This document shows, in pieces, positions 35,651 through 44,689 of a DNA stretch of 64,000 nucleotides (the stretch's first letter is position 1; each line of letters begins with the position of its first letter). The notes beneath the pieces are model-generated. The model was given only the letters and a program-made list of their open reading frames with translations, searched no databases and was not told where the DNA came from. The stretch comes from Ensifer adhaerens (GTDB taxonomy: Bacteria; Pseudomonadota; Alphaproteobacteria; Rhizobiales; Rhizobiaceae), in the NCBI RefSeq assembly GCF_013283195.1, contig NZ_JABEKT010000001.1, forward strand, positions 842,795 to 906,794, read 5' to 3'. The translations under genes and the position numbers were made by a program.

Positions 35651-38600
35651 TCAGCCGATCGCCATCAGGCTGGCGTTGCCGCCGGCAGCGGCCGTGTTGA
35701 TCGAGGTGGAGACCTCTTCGAGCAGCCAGTTGAGGCAATAGGCGTCGGGGTTGCGGCCGATCTCGTCGGTTGAGGCCGCCTGGACCAGGACCAGCGGACC
35801 CGGCAGGCCGGCAATCACCTTGCTGACCTGACGGACGCGCTCGCCGTCGCCTTCGACCAGTGCCCCGGCGAATGGACCATCGGCAGACCAGTCCTTCGAC
35901 CAGGACAGCCGGGTGGAAACACTGGCCGGCAGGCCCTTCAGTGAAGGCTGCAAGCCGGAAGCCGCGTCGATGACGACGGTGTTGCCAGTCGCAAGCGCCG
36001 CGCCGAGCTGGCGATAGAGGCCGGTTTCGGTCGCCGGCACCAAAAGCACGCGGCCGCGCGGATGAAGCGCATAGAGGTTGCGCTCGCCAACCGGCCCCGG
36101 AAGCTCGGAGATGAGGCCGAGGGCCGAGTTGCTGCCGGCGGTACGGGCGGCTTCCGCCTCGTCCTTGGCGCCTTTGCCGTCGAGCCACTTGGCGAAGTCG
36201 AGCAGCGCCGGATCGGTGTGCACGGAGCTGTGCTGCGGCGGCACCGGGGCGGTTGCGACCAGGCGGCCGAGATAGAGCGGGCCGCCGGCCTTGGGGCCGG
36301 TGCCCGAGAGGCCACGACCACCGAACGGCTGCACACCGACGACGGCGCCGATGACGTTGCGGTTGACGTAGAGGTTGCCGGCCTTCACCCGCGACGTAAC
36401 GTGGGCAATGGTTTCGTCGAGGCGGGTGTGCAGGCCGAAGGTCAGGCCGTAGCCGGTCGCGTTGATATCGTCGATCAACCGGTCGAGATCGTCGCGGCGG
36501 TAGCGGATGACGTGCAGGACGGGGCCGAACACTTCGCGCTTGAGGTCGGCGAGCTTTTCAAGCTCGACGATCGTCGGCGGTACGAATGTGCCGAGGCCGG
36601 TTTCGGATGCGAGGCCGATCTGCTCGACCTTGCGGCCCATGCCGCGCATGGTCTCGATGTGCTTCTCGATGATCCCTTGTGCTTCTGCGGTGATGACAGG
36701 ACCCACGTCGACGGAAAGCTTGTCCGTGCGGCCGATCTTCAGTTCGTGCAGTGCCCCCTTCAGCATTGCCAGAATGCGGTCGGCGACATCTTCCTGCAGG
36801 CACAGCACCCGCAGGGCCGAGCAACGCTGGCCGGCACTGTCGAAGGCCGAGGCGATCACGTCGCCGACGACCTGTTCGGCGAGTGCCGAGCTGTCGACGA
36901 TCATGGCGTTCTGACCGCCGGTCTCTGCGATCAGCGGGATCGGCCGGCCCGACGGCGACAGCCGGTCGGCAAGCTGCGCCTGGATCATACGCGCGACTTC
37001 GGTCGAGCCGGTGAACATCACGCCGGCGATTTCAGGGGCAGCAACCAGTGCCGCACCGATGCGTCCGTCGCCGGGCAGCAGTTGCAGGGCGTCGGCCGGA
37101 ATGCCGGCTTCGTGCAGGATGCGCACGCCTTCGGCGGCGATCAGCGGTGTTTCCTCGGCCGGCTTTGCCAGCACCGGGTTGCCGGCAACGAGGGCTGCGG
37201 CAATCTGGCCGGCGAAGATCGCCAGCGGGAAGTTCCAGGGGCTGATGCAGACGATGGGCCCAAGCGCCTTGTGGGCAGGACCAAGCGTGCGGCGGGTCTG
37301 TTCGGCATAGTAGCGCAGGAAGTCGATCGCTTCGCGCACTTCGGCAATGGCGTTCGGCAGCGACTTGCCGGCTTCGCGCACGATCAGGCCGAGCAGCGTC
37401 GGCATGCGGGCCTGCATGATGTCGGCGGCGCGCACGAGGATCGCCGCGCGCTCTCCCGGCGCAACCGCCGACCAGCTTGCAGCTGCCTTCGAGGCAAGGC
37501 TTGCCGCCTGGCGGGCGTCGGCTTCCGAAGCCTCGGTGACAGTGCCGACGACATCGCGGTGGTCGCCTGGGTTAAGAACGGGACGGGTCTCGCCGGATGC
37601 GGGGCCTGTTGCCAGCTGCGGAACGGCACGCCAGTCGACGGCAGCGCTTGCCTGCAGAGCCTCGGTCAACGACGCGAGCGAGGTTTCGTTGGAGAGGTCG
37701 AGTCCGCTGGAGTTCGGGCGTGCGTCGCCGAACAGGCCGACGGGCAGGGCGATCTGCGCATGCGTTGCGCCGACGACCGGCATGGCGCGAACGATGTCGA
37801 CGGGATCGGCGACCAGTTCGTCGATCGAGACCTTCGGGTCGGCGATGCGGTTGACGAAGGAGGAGTTGGCGCCGTTTTCAAGCAGGCGGCGCACCAGATA
37901 GGCAAGCAGCGTCTCGTGCGTACCAACTGGCGCGTAGATGCGGCACGGCCGGTCGAGATTACCCTTGCCGACGACTTCGTCATAGAGCGGCTCACCCATG
38001 CCGTGCAGGCACTGGAACTCGTACTTGCCGACCTGGAAGTCCTTGCCGGCCAGTTCGTAGATGGTGGCGAGCGACTGGGCGTTGTGGGTGGCAAACTGCG
38101 GGAAGATCACGTCCGTTGCCGCCAGCAGCTTGCGGGCGCAGGCGATGTAGGAAACGTCGGTGTAGATCTTGCGGGTGTAGACAGGGAAGTCTTCCAGGCC
38201 GTCGAGCTGGGCGCGCTTGATCTCGGCGTCCCAATAGGCGCCCTTGACCAGGCGAACCATGACGCGGCGACCCGAACGGCGGGCAAGGTCGATGATGAAG
38301 TCGAGCACGAAGGGGCAGCGCTTGCCATAGGCCTGGACCACGAAGCCCATGCCTTCCCAGCCGCTAAGGTCCTTGTCGAGGCAAAGCTCTTCGAGCAGGT
38401 CGAGCGAGAGCTCCAGCCGGTCGGCTTCCTCGGCGTCGATGTTGAGGCCGATGTCATATTTCTTGGCGATGACGGCGAGCGCCTTCACCTTCGGCAGCAG
38501 CTCTTCCATGACGCGGGCGGATTGCGCGCGCACATAGCGCGGATGCAGCGCCGAAAGCTTGATGGAGATGCCGGGCCCCTCATAGATGCCGCGTCCGGCC

Positions 38601-39358
38601 GAAGCCTTGCCGATGGCGTGGATCGCGGTTTCGTAGTCCTTGTAATAGCGCTCGGCGTCTTCGGCCGTGGTCGCGGCCTCGCCCAGCATGTCGTAGGAGT
38701 AGCGGAAGCCCTTCTGCTCGAGCGCGCGCGAGCGGCGCAGCGCCTCGTCGATGGTTTCGCCGGTGACGAACTGTTCGCCCATCATGCGCATCGCCATGTC
38801 CACGCCGCGGCGGATCACCGGTTCGCCGCAGCGGGCGATCAGGCGCGTAAGGGCCGCCGAAAGGCTACGGTCGTTGACGGTCGACGTCAGCTTGCCGGTG
38901 ACGACGAGACCCCAGGTCGCGGCGTTGACGAACAGCGAGCGACCGCCGCCCAGATGCGACTTCCAGTCGCCGTCGGCGATCTTGTCACGGATCAGCGCGT
39001 CGCGCGTTGCTTTGTCGGGAATGCGCAGAAGCGCTTCGGCCAGGCACATCAGCGCCACGCCTTCCTGGCTCGACAGCGAGTATTCGTGCACCAGACCTTC
39101 GACGCCGGAACCCTTGTGCTTTGCGCGCAGCGCTTCGATCAGCTTGCGGGCCGTCCGTGCGGCCGCCTTCTGTGTCTCGACCGGAAGCGTCGCGGCCTCG
39201 ACGAGCGATGGCAGGGCTTCGGTTTCAGGACGGCGATAGGCGGCGGTAATCGCCTGGCGCAGCGTGCTCTGCGCACGGATCGGCGGCGCGAAATCGGCAA
39301 AGGGTGCCGGGGCCTGATCGGCCTTTGGGCTGGATTTGTGAAGCTGGTTCTGGCTCAT
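35651..39358 (-). CDS. putA: bifunctional proline dehydrogenase / delta-1-pyrroline-5-carboxylate dehydrogenase
   Basis: 1235 residues from the ATG at 39358. It oxidises proline to glutamate in two steps, first with FAD and the quinone pool, then with NAD+. The helical arm and PRODH barrel cover about 60-500 (GPGISIKLSALHPRY, VRLVKGAYWDAEIKRAQ, FPQFATHNAQ). The P5C dehydrogenase covers about 560-1030, with the catalytic glutamate region ETGGQNAMIVD and catalytic cysteine in SAGQRCSALRV. A C-terminal aldehyde-dehydrogenase-like domain follows (about 1060-1235). The N-terminus lacks an obvious ribbon-helix-helix, so it should not self-regulate. No lrp/putR-type regulator is adjacent. Confidence 0.96.
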   Translation of the reverse strand: MSQNQLHKSSPKADQAPAPFADFAPPIRAQSTLRQAITAAYRRPETEALPSLVEAATLPVETQKAAARTARKLIEALRAKHKGSGVEGLVHEYSLSSQEGVALMCLAEALLRIPDKATRDALIRDKIADGDWKSHLGGGRSLFVNAATWGLVVTGKLTSTVNDRSLSAALTRLIARCGEPVIRRGVDMAMRMMGEQFVTGETIDEALRRSRALEQKGFRYSYDMLGEAATTAEDAERYYKDYETAIHAIGKASAGRGIYEGPGISIKLSALHPRYVRAQSARVMEELLPKVKALAVIAKKYDIGLNIDAEEADRLELSLDLLEELCLDKDLSGWEGMGFVVQAYGKRCPFVLDFIIDLARRSGRRVMVRLVKGAYWDAEIKRAQLDGLEDFPVYTRKIYTDVSYIACARKLLAATDVIFPQFATHNAQSLATIYELAGKDFQVGKYEFQCLHGMGEPLYDEVVGKGNLDRPCRIYAPVGTHETLLAYLVRRLLENGANSSFVNRIADPKVSIDELVADPVDIVRAMPVVGATHAQIALPVGLFGDARPNSSGLDLSNETSLASLTEALQASAAVDWRAVPQLATGPASGETRPVLNPGDHRDVVGTVTEASEADARQAASLASKAAASWSAVAPGERAAILVRAADIMQARMPTLLGLIVREAGKSLPNAIAEVREAIDFLRYYAEQTRRTLGPAHKALGPIVCISPWNFPLAIFAGQIAAALVAGNPVLAKPAEETPLIAAEGVRILHEAGIPADALQLLPGDGRIGAALVAAPEIAGVMFTGSTEVARMIQAQLADRLSPSGRPIPLIAETGGQNAMIVDSSALAEQVVGDVIASAFDSAGQRCSALRVLCLQEDVADRILAMLKGALHELKIGRTDKLSVDVGPVITAEAQGIIEKHIETMRGMGRKVEQIGLASETGLGTFVPPTIVELEKLADLKREVFGPVLHVIRYRRDDLDRLIDDINATGYGLTFGLHTRLDETIAHVTSRVKAGNLYVNRNVIGAVVGVQPFGGRGLSGTGPKAGGPLYLGRLVATAPVPPQHSSVHTDPALLDFAKWLDGKGAKDEAEAARTAGSNSALGLISELPGPVGERNLYALHPRGRVLLVPATETGLYRQLGAALATGNTVVIDAASGLQPSLKGLPASVSTRLSWSKDWSADGPFAGALVEGDGERVRQVSKVIAGLPGPLVLVQAASTDEIGRNPDAYCLNWLLEEVSTSINTAAAGGNASLMAIG

Positions 39359-39547
39359 CGAACGCTGTCCTTTGGAAGGCGGTGACAAGGCGCAATGCGC
39401 CCTGGGTATCGTGGGCAGAAAATACGCGTCGTTTCGCCGAACATCCATCCGGCAAATTTCGTGAATCTCGGAATGTTTCACTAGTCGCGTGTCCCAAAAC
39501 CGATGGGAATGCGGAATGTCCGCTCGGGTGCCGGATGATCCGAAGTC

Positions 39548-39862
39548 TTAGGCGGCTTTCCCGAAGTGCCGTTCACGCGCCATCAGACACTCGTCGTCAC
39601 CGGGCATGCAGGTGCGACAGACGATCGGCCTCACCGCGTAGATCTTGCAGGCGACGTGAACGCCGAGCTTGCCGCCGAGCGCTGTGCAACGGTCGTCCTC
39701 GCAGCGCATGCCGCCGAGATCGGCGGCGACATATTCCTCCGGTATCAGATCGAGTTCCTCATCCGTCTCCATCGAGAAACGCGGCCAGTCGGAGGAATAG
39801 GCGCAACAGGCGCCGCAGCTCTGACAGTCGAGGGTTTCATCGGTCGCGGTCAATTGGGTCAT
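39548..39862 (-). CDS. YkgJ-type cysteine-cluster protein
   Basis: 104 residues. The zinc/iron-chelating cysteine cluster pattern of PF03692 is clear: CQSCGACCAYS near residue 13, then CEDDRCTAL, CKIYAVRPIVCRTC and DDECL, nine or more cysteines in 104 residues. It probably binds a metal ion or Fe-S cluster; the role is unknown. Between putA and the phosphodiesterase gene, same strand, with 40 bp to the latter. Confidence 0.88.
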   Translation of the reverse strand: MTQLTATDETLDCQSCGACCAYSSDWPRFSMETDEELDLIPEEYVAADLGGMRCEDDRCTALGGKLGVHVACKIYAVRPIVCRTCMPGDDECLMARERHFGKAA

Positions 39863-39902
39863 GCGCCAACCTAGCATGAAGGCCGGCCGGCCGAAATGCC
39901 CC

Positions 39903-40709
39903 TCAGGCGATGGCGGCGTCCCTGCAGGCGATTTCATAATCTTCGGTGTGAACCAGCACGCCGTCCCTCGTCACCACGGCAATGCCGTACGCGGCGGGTT
40001 CATCGACCGAGAGCGAGGGATCCGGCGCATCGAACGGCATCGGCTGCTGGTGCACAGGGCTCTTGAAAACGGAGAAGGGTATGCCGCGGCAAGAGCCACC
40101 GATCGTGCGATGCACGTGGCCGGCGAAGATGTGGCGCACATTGCCGTGCTTCTTCGCCAGCGCATAGAATTCCACCTCGTTGACCAGGCGGATCATGTCC
40201 ATGCCGGTAAAGCCGGTCGCATGTGGCGGATGATGCATGAAGATCAGCACTGGCCTGTCGCCGGCATCAGCCAATTGCCGGTCGAGCCAGGCAAGGCGCT
40301 TCTGGCACAACAGGCCGGCATGGCTGTTGGGGTAGTCGTAGGGCGGCGCAAACAGCGTGTCGAGCAGGATCGCCCGGCAGTCGTCAAAGTCGATCACCTG
40401 TTGCACGAAGCCATCGTCGTCCGTCACAGCGTCGGTAAAGACGTCCAGGAACACATCGCGCCGGTCGTGGTTGCCGACCATGATCGCCGCGGGTGGGCCC
40501 AATTGATCGACAAGGGTCTTCAATCGCTCGTAGGAAACACGATCGCCGTGGTGGGCGAGGTCGCCGGTGAAGATCACCCGATCGGCATCCCCATGGTAGC
40601 GGTTCACATGGGCGATACCGTTGGCCAGTCGTTGATAGGGGTCGATGCCGATGATGGTCGTGCCTTCTGGCACCATGTGCAGATCGGTAAAGATAATCAG
40701 CTTCGTCAT
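39903..40709 (-). CDS. spdA: cyclic nucleotide phosphodiesterase (SpdA-like metallophosphoesterase)
   Basis: 268 residues. Class III phosphodiesterase motifs in order: DLH (FTDLHMVPEG), GDLAHHG, GNHDRR, HHPPH and GHVHR, giving the two-metal site. In S. meliloti the gene in this position is SpdA, reported to hydrolyse 2',3'-cyclic nucleotides and to dampen 3',5'-cAMP signalling (from memory). The neighbours here (Sel1 protein, CyaD1, Clr) are the same set, which supports the name. The start at 40709 places the first motif 8 residues in. A 278-bp gap with a terminator separates it from the Sel1 gene, so it likely has its own promoter. Confidence 0.88.
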   Translation of the reverse strand: MTKLIIFTDLHMVPEGTTIIGIDPYQRLANGIAHVNRYHGDADRVIFTGDLAHHGDRVSYERLKTLVDQLGPPAAIMVGNHDRRDVFLDVFTDAVTDDDGFVQQVIDFDDCRAILLDTLFAPPYDYPNSHAGLLCQKRLAWLDRQLADAGDRPVLIFMHHPPHATGFTGMDMIRLVNEVEFYALAKKHGNVRHIFAGHVHRTIGGSCRGIPFSVFKSPVHQQPMPFDAPDPSLSVDEPAAYGIAVVTRDGVLVHTEDYEIACRDAAIA

Positions 40710-40951
40710 CGCATTTCCAGGGGCGGGGGTGTCTTCCCGTCCAAGCTGTCGTGCGCCCGGCTGGCCGTCAAGCTGCATCTTTGGGTGGGATTTGCTGGTC
40801 GCTCATCGCTGGCCGATGGCCGCTGAACGGAGAGCATTTGCTCGCCAGCCGGCCGACATAGCGCGATACGGACCCGCAAAATTCGCGCATTTTCGTAGGC
40901 GAGGCAGGATTTTCAGGGGGAGGCACCCAAGAGCGCTTGCGGGCAGTAGGC

Positions 40952-40985
40952 TTTGCGGGCCGACCCTTGCAGGTCGCCCCGCAAA
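40952..40985 (-). terminator. hairpin terminator after the Sel1 gene
   Basis: TTTGCGGG-c-CGACC, 6-nt loop, GGTCG-c-CCCGCAAA: a 14-position stem with one mismatch, directly after the Sel1 stop on the minus strand. No long T-tract. Confidence 0.7.
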
Positions 40986-40987
40986 CA

Positions 40988-41848
40988 TCACTTGATGCGG
41001 CTCGTCTTGTCGAGCATGGCCGTCTCGAAATCGCTGGCGCCACTCAGTTCGGCGACCTTGCGCTCCGCATAGGCGTCGCCTTCGGCTGCCGCCTTGCGGA
41101 AGACGGCGCGGGCTGCGGGCAGATCCCTTACAACACCTTCGCCGGTTTCCAGCATCAGGCCGAGGTTGACCATGGCGTCGACATTGCCGCGCTCGACGGC
41201 GAGACGATAGAACCGGGCCGCCTTGGTATTGTCTTCTGGTACCAGCTTGCCTTCATCCAGGATCACCGCGAGGTTGAACGCCGCGACGCCATCGCCTGCA
41301 AGTGTCGCCCGCTCGAACCATTCGATCGCAAGTCTGCCGTTTGCCGCGGTGCCCATGCCGTCGCGATAGGCGACGCCGAGATTGTAGGCGGCCAGGATGT
41401 TGCCGGCAGCCGCGGCCTTCTGGTTGAGCGCGAATTCGGTTTTGGTATCGCCCTGTTCGCCGACAAGCACCGCATAGTTGGTCATGGCCAGCGCATGACC
41501 ATGGTCTGCCGCTTCGCCGAGAATATGGTGCGACTGGGTCTTCTGACCGGCCTTGTCGAGAACGCGCGCCAGCTGGAACGCGGTGCGGCCACCGGCATGC
41601 TGGTTATAGGCCTCGCGGCAAGCCGAAAGGGCGATGCCGATCTTCAGATCTTCGGTGGCAACGGCCGGGTAGGCCTGATTGCGCTGCAGGTCGAAGATGC
41701 TGCCCGCTTCACGGTCGCAGATGTCGGCGGCCGAGAGATCGGCCGCACGCGCAGAGGGGAGCGCGATCGCTGCCAGTGCCACGACGCTGACAATGGCAAG
41801 AAGCACGGCGTTGACGATGCGAATGCCTGTTTTGCGCTGGTTTTCCAT
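40988..41848 (-). CDS. periplasmic Sel1-repeat protein, predicted Clr/cAMP target
   Basis: 286 residues. Signal peptide with a helix at about 10-30 and cleavage after Ala-Arg-Ala35. Then four to five Sel1/TPR-like repeats (about 100-265), for example AMTNYAVLVGEQGD, AAYNLGVAYRDGMGTAANGRLAIEWFERA, AAFNLAVILDEGKLVPEDNTKAARFYRLA and AMVNLGLMLETGEGVVRDLPAARAVFRKA. Such repeats mediate protein-protein contacts. It lies next to a Clr-type palindrome placed at -41.5 from a candidate -10 box. By gene order it appears to match the S. meliloti cAMP-activated target gene beside spdA (from memory). GGGAGAG precedes the ATG. Confidence 0.9.
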   Translation of the reverse strand: MENQRKTGIRIVNAVLLAIVSVVALAAIALPSARAADLSAADICDREAGSIFDLQRNQAYPAVATEDLKIGIALSACREAYNQHAGGRTAFQLARVLDKAGQKTQSHHILGEAADHGHALAMTNYAVLVGEQGDTKTEFALNQKAAAAGNILAAYNLGVAYRDGMGTAANGRLAIEWFERATLAGDGVAAFNLAVILDEGKLVPEDNTKAARFYRLAVERGNVDAMVNLGLMLETGEGVVRDLPAARAVFRKAAAEGDAYAERKVAELSGASDFETAMLDKTSRIK

Positions 41849-41872
41849 GATGCTCTCCCGTCTCGTGAGGTG

Positions 41873-41915
41873 AAACTAGCGCGACGGGTTCCACCTGCCT
41901 GTTCCGGCGGGAACA
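41873..41915 (-). promoter_or_regulatory. Clr (cAMP-receptor) binding site with promoter of the Sel1 gene
   Basis: TGTTCC-GGCG-GGAACA (41900-41915) is a perfect inverted repeat, extended by one pair to 41899-41916. It is very close to the Clr consensus HGTYHC-N4-GRWACA as I remember it. On the minus strand a TAGTTT -10-like box lies at 41878-41873. With a start at about 41866 the palindrome centre (41907.5) falls at -41.5, the class II CRP activator position, giving a leader of about 17 nt that contains the ribosome site. Confidence 0.75.
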
Positions 41916-42061
41916 GCCGGATTGTGAGGGCTCTGGCGAAATGACGGACACTGTCGGGCAGACCACCAAACGGCTGCGGCTTGTTTCCCCTGATATCGGG
42001 GATATCCTCTGGGATAGTCTGACGCTCGAAGGCACGACCACATCGAAAAGGAAGGTGGACC

Positions 42062-42697
42062 ATGAAGGACCGGGAGCCGATGCGGCAGGTGCTGGTGAAG
42101 AGGCGCGTCGTGGTTGGCGGCCTGTTGCTGGCCGCCTTGGGCGGCGGCGTCGCAACGACGAGGGCGAGCCCCGTGATCGGCAAGGCGACGGAAATCCGTG
42201 GCGATGTTCGTCGCCGGCAGGCAGAGCAGGAAGACGCTCTGGCCGTCGGAGCACAGCTTTTCGACAACGACCATGTCCGCACGCAGGCCGAGAGTTTCGC
42301 CACTCTGGCGCTGGGTGCCGACACCCGCGTTCTGCTGGGTGCTGAGACCGATCTGCTGATCGATCGTTTTATCGCCGGCCAGGGCGGGACACTGGAACTC
42401 GGCACCGGCCGAATGGTGTTCGATCGCCCCGAGGGGCTGCCCAAGGTCGATGTTGCCGTCAGGACCGCCTTCGGCATGATCGGCGTTCGCGGCACCAAGT
42501 TCTTCTGCGGCCCGAGCAAGGTCGCCTTTGCCGTTTTCGTCGAGCACGGCAGCGTCGCGGTTGCGGCGGGCGGTGTCACGCAGATTGTCGCCGCCGGGCA
42601 GGGCGTCGAGTTCAAACAGCGAGGCGACGCGCCCAGCGCCCCGGTCAACTGGGGACAGGCGCGGATCCGCGAAGCCTATGCCAGCGTCGGGCTGTAG
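42062..42697 (+). CDS. exported FecR-domain protein
   Basis: 211 residues. A signal peptide (VKRRVVVGGLLLAALGGGVA, cleavage after about residue 35) then a FecR domain: VGAQLFDNDHVRTQAESFATLALGADTRVLLGAETDLLID, LELGTGRMVFDRP and VAVRTAFGMIGVRGTKFFC. Unlike classical FecR it has no cytoplasmic anti-sigma helix bundle, and no sigma factor or TonB receptor is near. It faces the Sel1 gene across the region with the Clr site, and is convergent with cyaD1, whose CHASE2 domain is periplasmic. A link to periplasmic sensing in the cAMP system is an inference. GGAAGG precedes the ATG. Confidence 0.85.
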   Translation: MKDREPMRQVLVKRRVVVGGLLLAALGGGVATTRASPVIGKATEIRGDVRRRQAEQEDALAVGAQLFDNDHVRTQAESFATLALGADTRVLLGAETDLLIDRFIAGQGGTLELGTGRMVFDRPEGLPKVDVAVRTAFGMIGVRGTKFFCGPSKVAFAVFVEHGSVAVAAGGVTQIVAAGQGVEFKQRGDAPSAPVNWGQARIREAYASVGL

Positions 42698-42809
42698 CAG
42701 TTCGTGAGGCACCGCAAGCGGAATGCGGCGAGGCGGCAACGCCACGACGCTCTAAATCTGCCCTCTGTCTTCCGTCAGATTTCCTGCCCCTTGCGCGGCG
42801 ACTGGCACG

Positions 42810-44684
42810 CTAGACCTGTTCGGGATCGGCGACGGTGAAGAGCTCCATCGGGGCAAAGCCGCGGATCTCATGGCTGCCGAGCGAGCGAAGGTGCTGCTTG
42901 CTTTGCGCCGCGGCCGCCGGGCCGACGCAGATGGCCGTGCCCAGAAACTTGTTGGCCTCCTGCAGCCGCGCCGCAAGGTTGATGGCGTCTCCATGGGCGG
43001 TGTAGTCGAGTTTGCCGCCGGCGCCGACTTCGCCAACGACCGCCTGGCCTGTCTCGATGCCGATGCGCGTGCGGCCGAAATCCCTCATGGCAAACTGCGG
43101 CCGCCGCCGCATTTCCTCGGTCAGCGCGTGGATCGCCTTGGCGCATTCGATCGCCTTGTCGACATGATCGGCGAGATCCTCCGGCGCGTTGAAGAAGGCG
43201 TGCACGGCATCGCCGACCACCTTGTCGACCATGCCGCCATAGTGCGCCACCAGCGCGTTGACCTCGGTGAAATAGATGTCGAGCAAGGCGATGAGGTCAC
43301 GCGGACCGAGCTTCTGCGACAGCGTCGAAAAGCTCTCGATGTCGGTGAAGAGCGCTGTCACCGCCCGTTCCTCGCCCGCAACCCGCTCAGCACCCGGATT
43401 GTCGATGTAGCGCGCGACGACGGATTGCGGCAGATATTGCGAGAATTTCTCCCGCGCCGTCGCCTCCGCCCGCCGGATATGGGCAAATTGCAACGTGCTC
43501 GTCACCGCCAGCACCGCGGCCAGCGCGACCGAAATGCTGACGGCATCCACCAGCCAGCCGCTGGTCCGGTAGATGGCCATCGTTGCCGCGACGACCGCTG
43601 CAACCGCGATGATGCCGAGCGCTGCCGAGGTCATCGGTCTGAGCCTTGCCGCGCCGTAGGCGGCCGCAATTCCGGCGGCAAGCGAGAACAGGGCTTCGAT
43701 GACGGGAAGCCGTGCGTCGCGCCGGGGAACGAAGCCGGTGGCGATGGCGTTGGCGATATCGGCGTGGATCTGCACCGAGGGCTCGAGGGGCATCGAGGCG
43801 CTGGGCCTGAGGCCGCCGAGATTGGGCAGGCTGCTGCCGACAAAGACGAGTTTTCCCGAAAGCCTGTCCTTGCCTGCCGTCCTTGCCAGAATGTCGGCCG
43901 CGGAAATCGTCCGCGCGGCAATCCTCTCGGGATCGCTCGCCACGAAGCGCAGGCTACCGGTATCGTCGAGTGTCACCACTTGATGGTCGAGGCGCAGCCA
44001 GGCCGGGTCGCCGCCCAGGATCGGCGTTCCGGCGCCGACCATCAGCCGGGTCGCTTCGATGCCAAGCGTTGGAAAGGCTTCCTCGCCCAGGACCGCGAAC
44101 GCTTGCACTCGCCGGATGCGGGCGTCTTCATCGCCGACCAGAAACGATGCGGCGGCCGCCTTGGCACGGTCCATGAAGCCGGGACAGGAGGTCTCCGCGC
44201 CGTCAAGGAACCAGAGTTCGGGGGCTGCGAAAGGGCGGCTCAACGCCAGTGGCGGAACGGGGCGCGGGCGCTCCTGCAGCGTGTCGGCAATGAGAAAGCC
44301 GAGGACGACGGGTACCTTCGAAAGCGCTTGCGAAAGCGGCCCGTTGCCCGGCAGGTCTGCCGCGCAATCGGAACTGAAGACGAAGTCGACGGCGACGATC
44401 TTGGCGCCGGCGTCGGACAGTGCGGACAGAAGCTCGGCCGTTGCCGCCCTGTCCCAATCGCCGCCCGGCCTGCTTTGATAGGCGGCGCGGTCAATGTCGA
44501 CGACGACGATGTCAGGCGACTGGGGTGAGGGCACCCATTGGGTGAGGCTGTCGAAGAACAGTTCCCGCTGCGTTTCGAATACCGGTTCCGCATAGAAATA
44601 GAGTGCCAGTGCGACGACCAGGCTCGTCAGGATCCCGCCGGCGAGCGGTGTGAAGCGAAAGCGCCGGCGAGATTGAGCGGTCAT
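42810..44684 (-). CDS. cyaD1: receptor adenylate cyclase with periplasmic CHASE2 domain
   Basis: 624 residues. One N-terminal helix (about 14-34), a CHASE2 periplasmic sensor (about 38-335, with DIVVVDIDRAAYQSRPGGDWDR and KLVFVGSSLPNLGG), three clustered helices (about 340-430), then a class III cyclase domain (about 443-615). Metal-binding aspartates are Asp448 (TDIESF) and Asp492 (GDAVHAFF); the substrate region is YTAHGDAINLAARL. In S. meliloti CyaD1 is one of three receptor cyclases that respond to plant signals and feed Clr (from memory). The ATG lies 5 nt after the clr stop, so the two are co-translated. The same-frame sequence further upstream overlaps clr and is not part of the protein. 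Confidence 0.92.
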   Translation of the reverse strand: MTAQSRRRFRFTPLAGGILTSLVVALALYFYAEPVFETQRELFFDSLTQWVPSPQSPDIVVVDIDRAAYQSRPGGDWDRAATAELLSALSDAGAKIVAVDFVFSSDCAADLPGNGPLSQALSKVPVVLGFLIADTLQERPRPVPPLALSRPFAAPELWFLDGAETSCPGFMDRAKAAAASFLVGDEDARIRRVQAFAVLGEEAFPTLGIEATRLMVGAGTPILGGDPAWLRLDHQVVTLDDTGSLRFVASDPERIAARTISAADILARTAGKDRLSGKLVFVGSSLPNLGGLRPSASMPLEPSVQIHADIANAIATGFVPRRDARLPVIEALFSLAAGIAAAYGAARLRPMTSAALGIIAVAAVVAATMAIYRTSGWLVDAVSISVALAAVLAVTSTLQFAHIRRAEATAREKFSQYLPQSVVARYIDNPGAERVAGEERAVTALFTDIESFSTLSQKLGPRDLIALLDIYFTEVNALVAHYGGMVDKVVGDAVHAFFNAPEDLADHVDKAIECAKAIHALTEEMRRRPQFAMRDFGRTRIGIETGQAVVGEVGAGGKLDYTAHGDAINLAARLQEANKFLGTAICVGPAAAAQSKQHLRSLGSHEIRGFAPMELFTVADPEQV

Positions 44685-44689
44685 GTCGC

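Noticed and set aside
36062-39385. 1107-codon open frame on the plus strand antisense to putA
   Set aside because: PutA motifs are complete on the other strand; the frame is a shadow caused by high GC at third positions.
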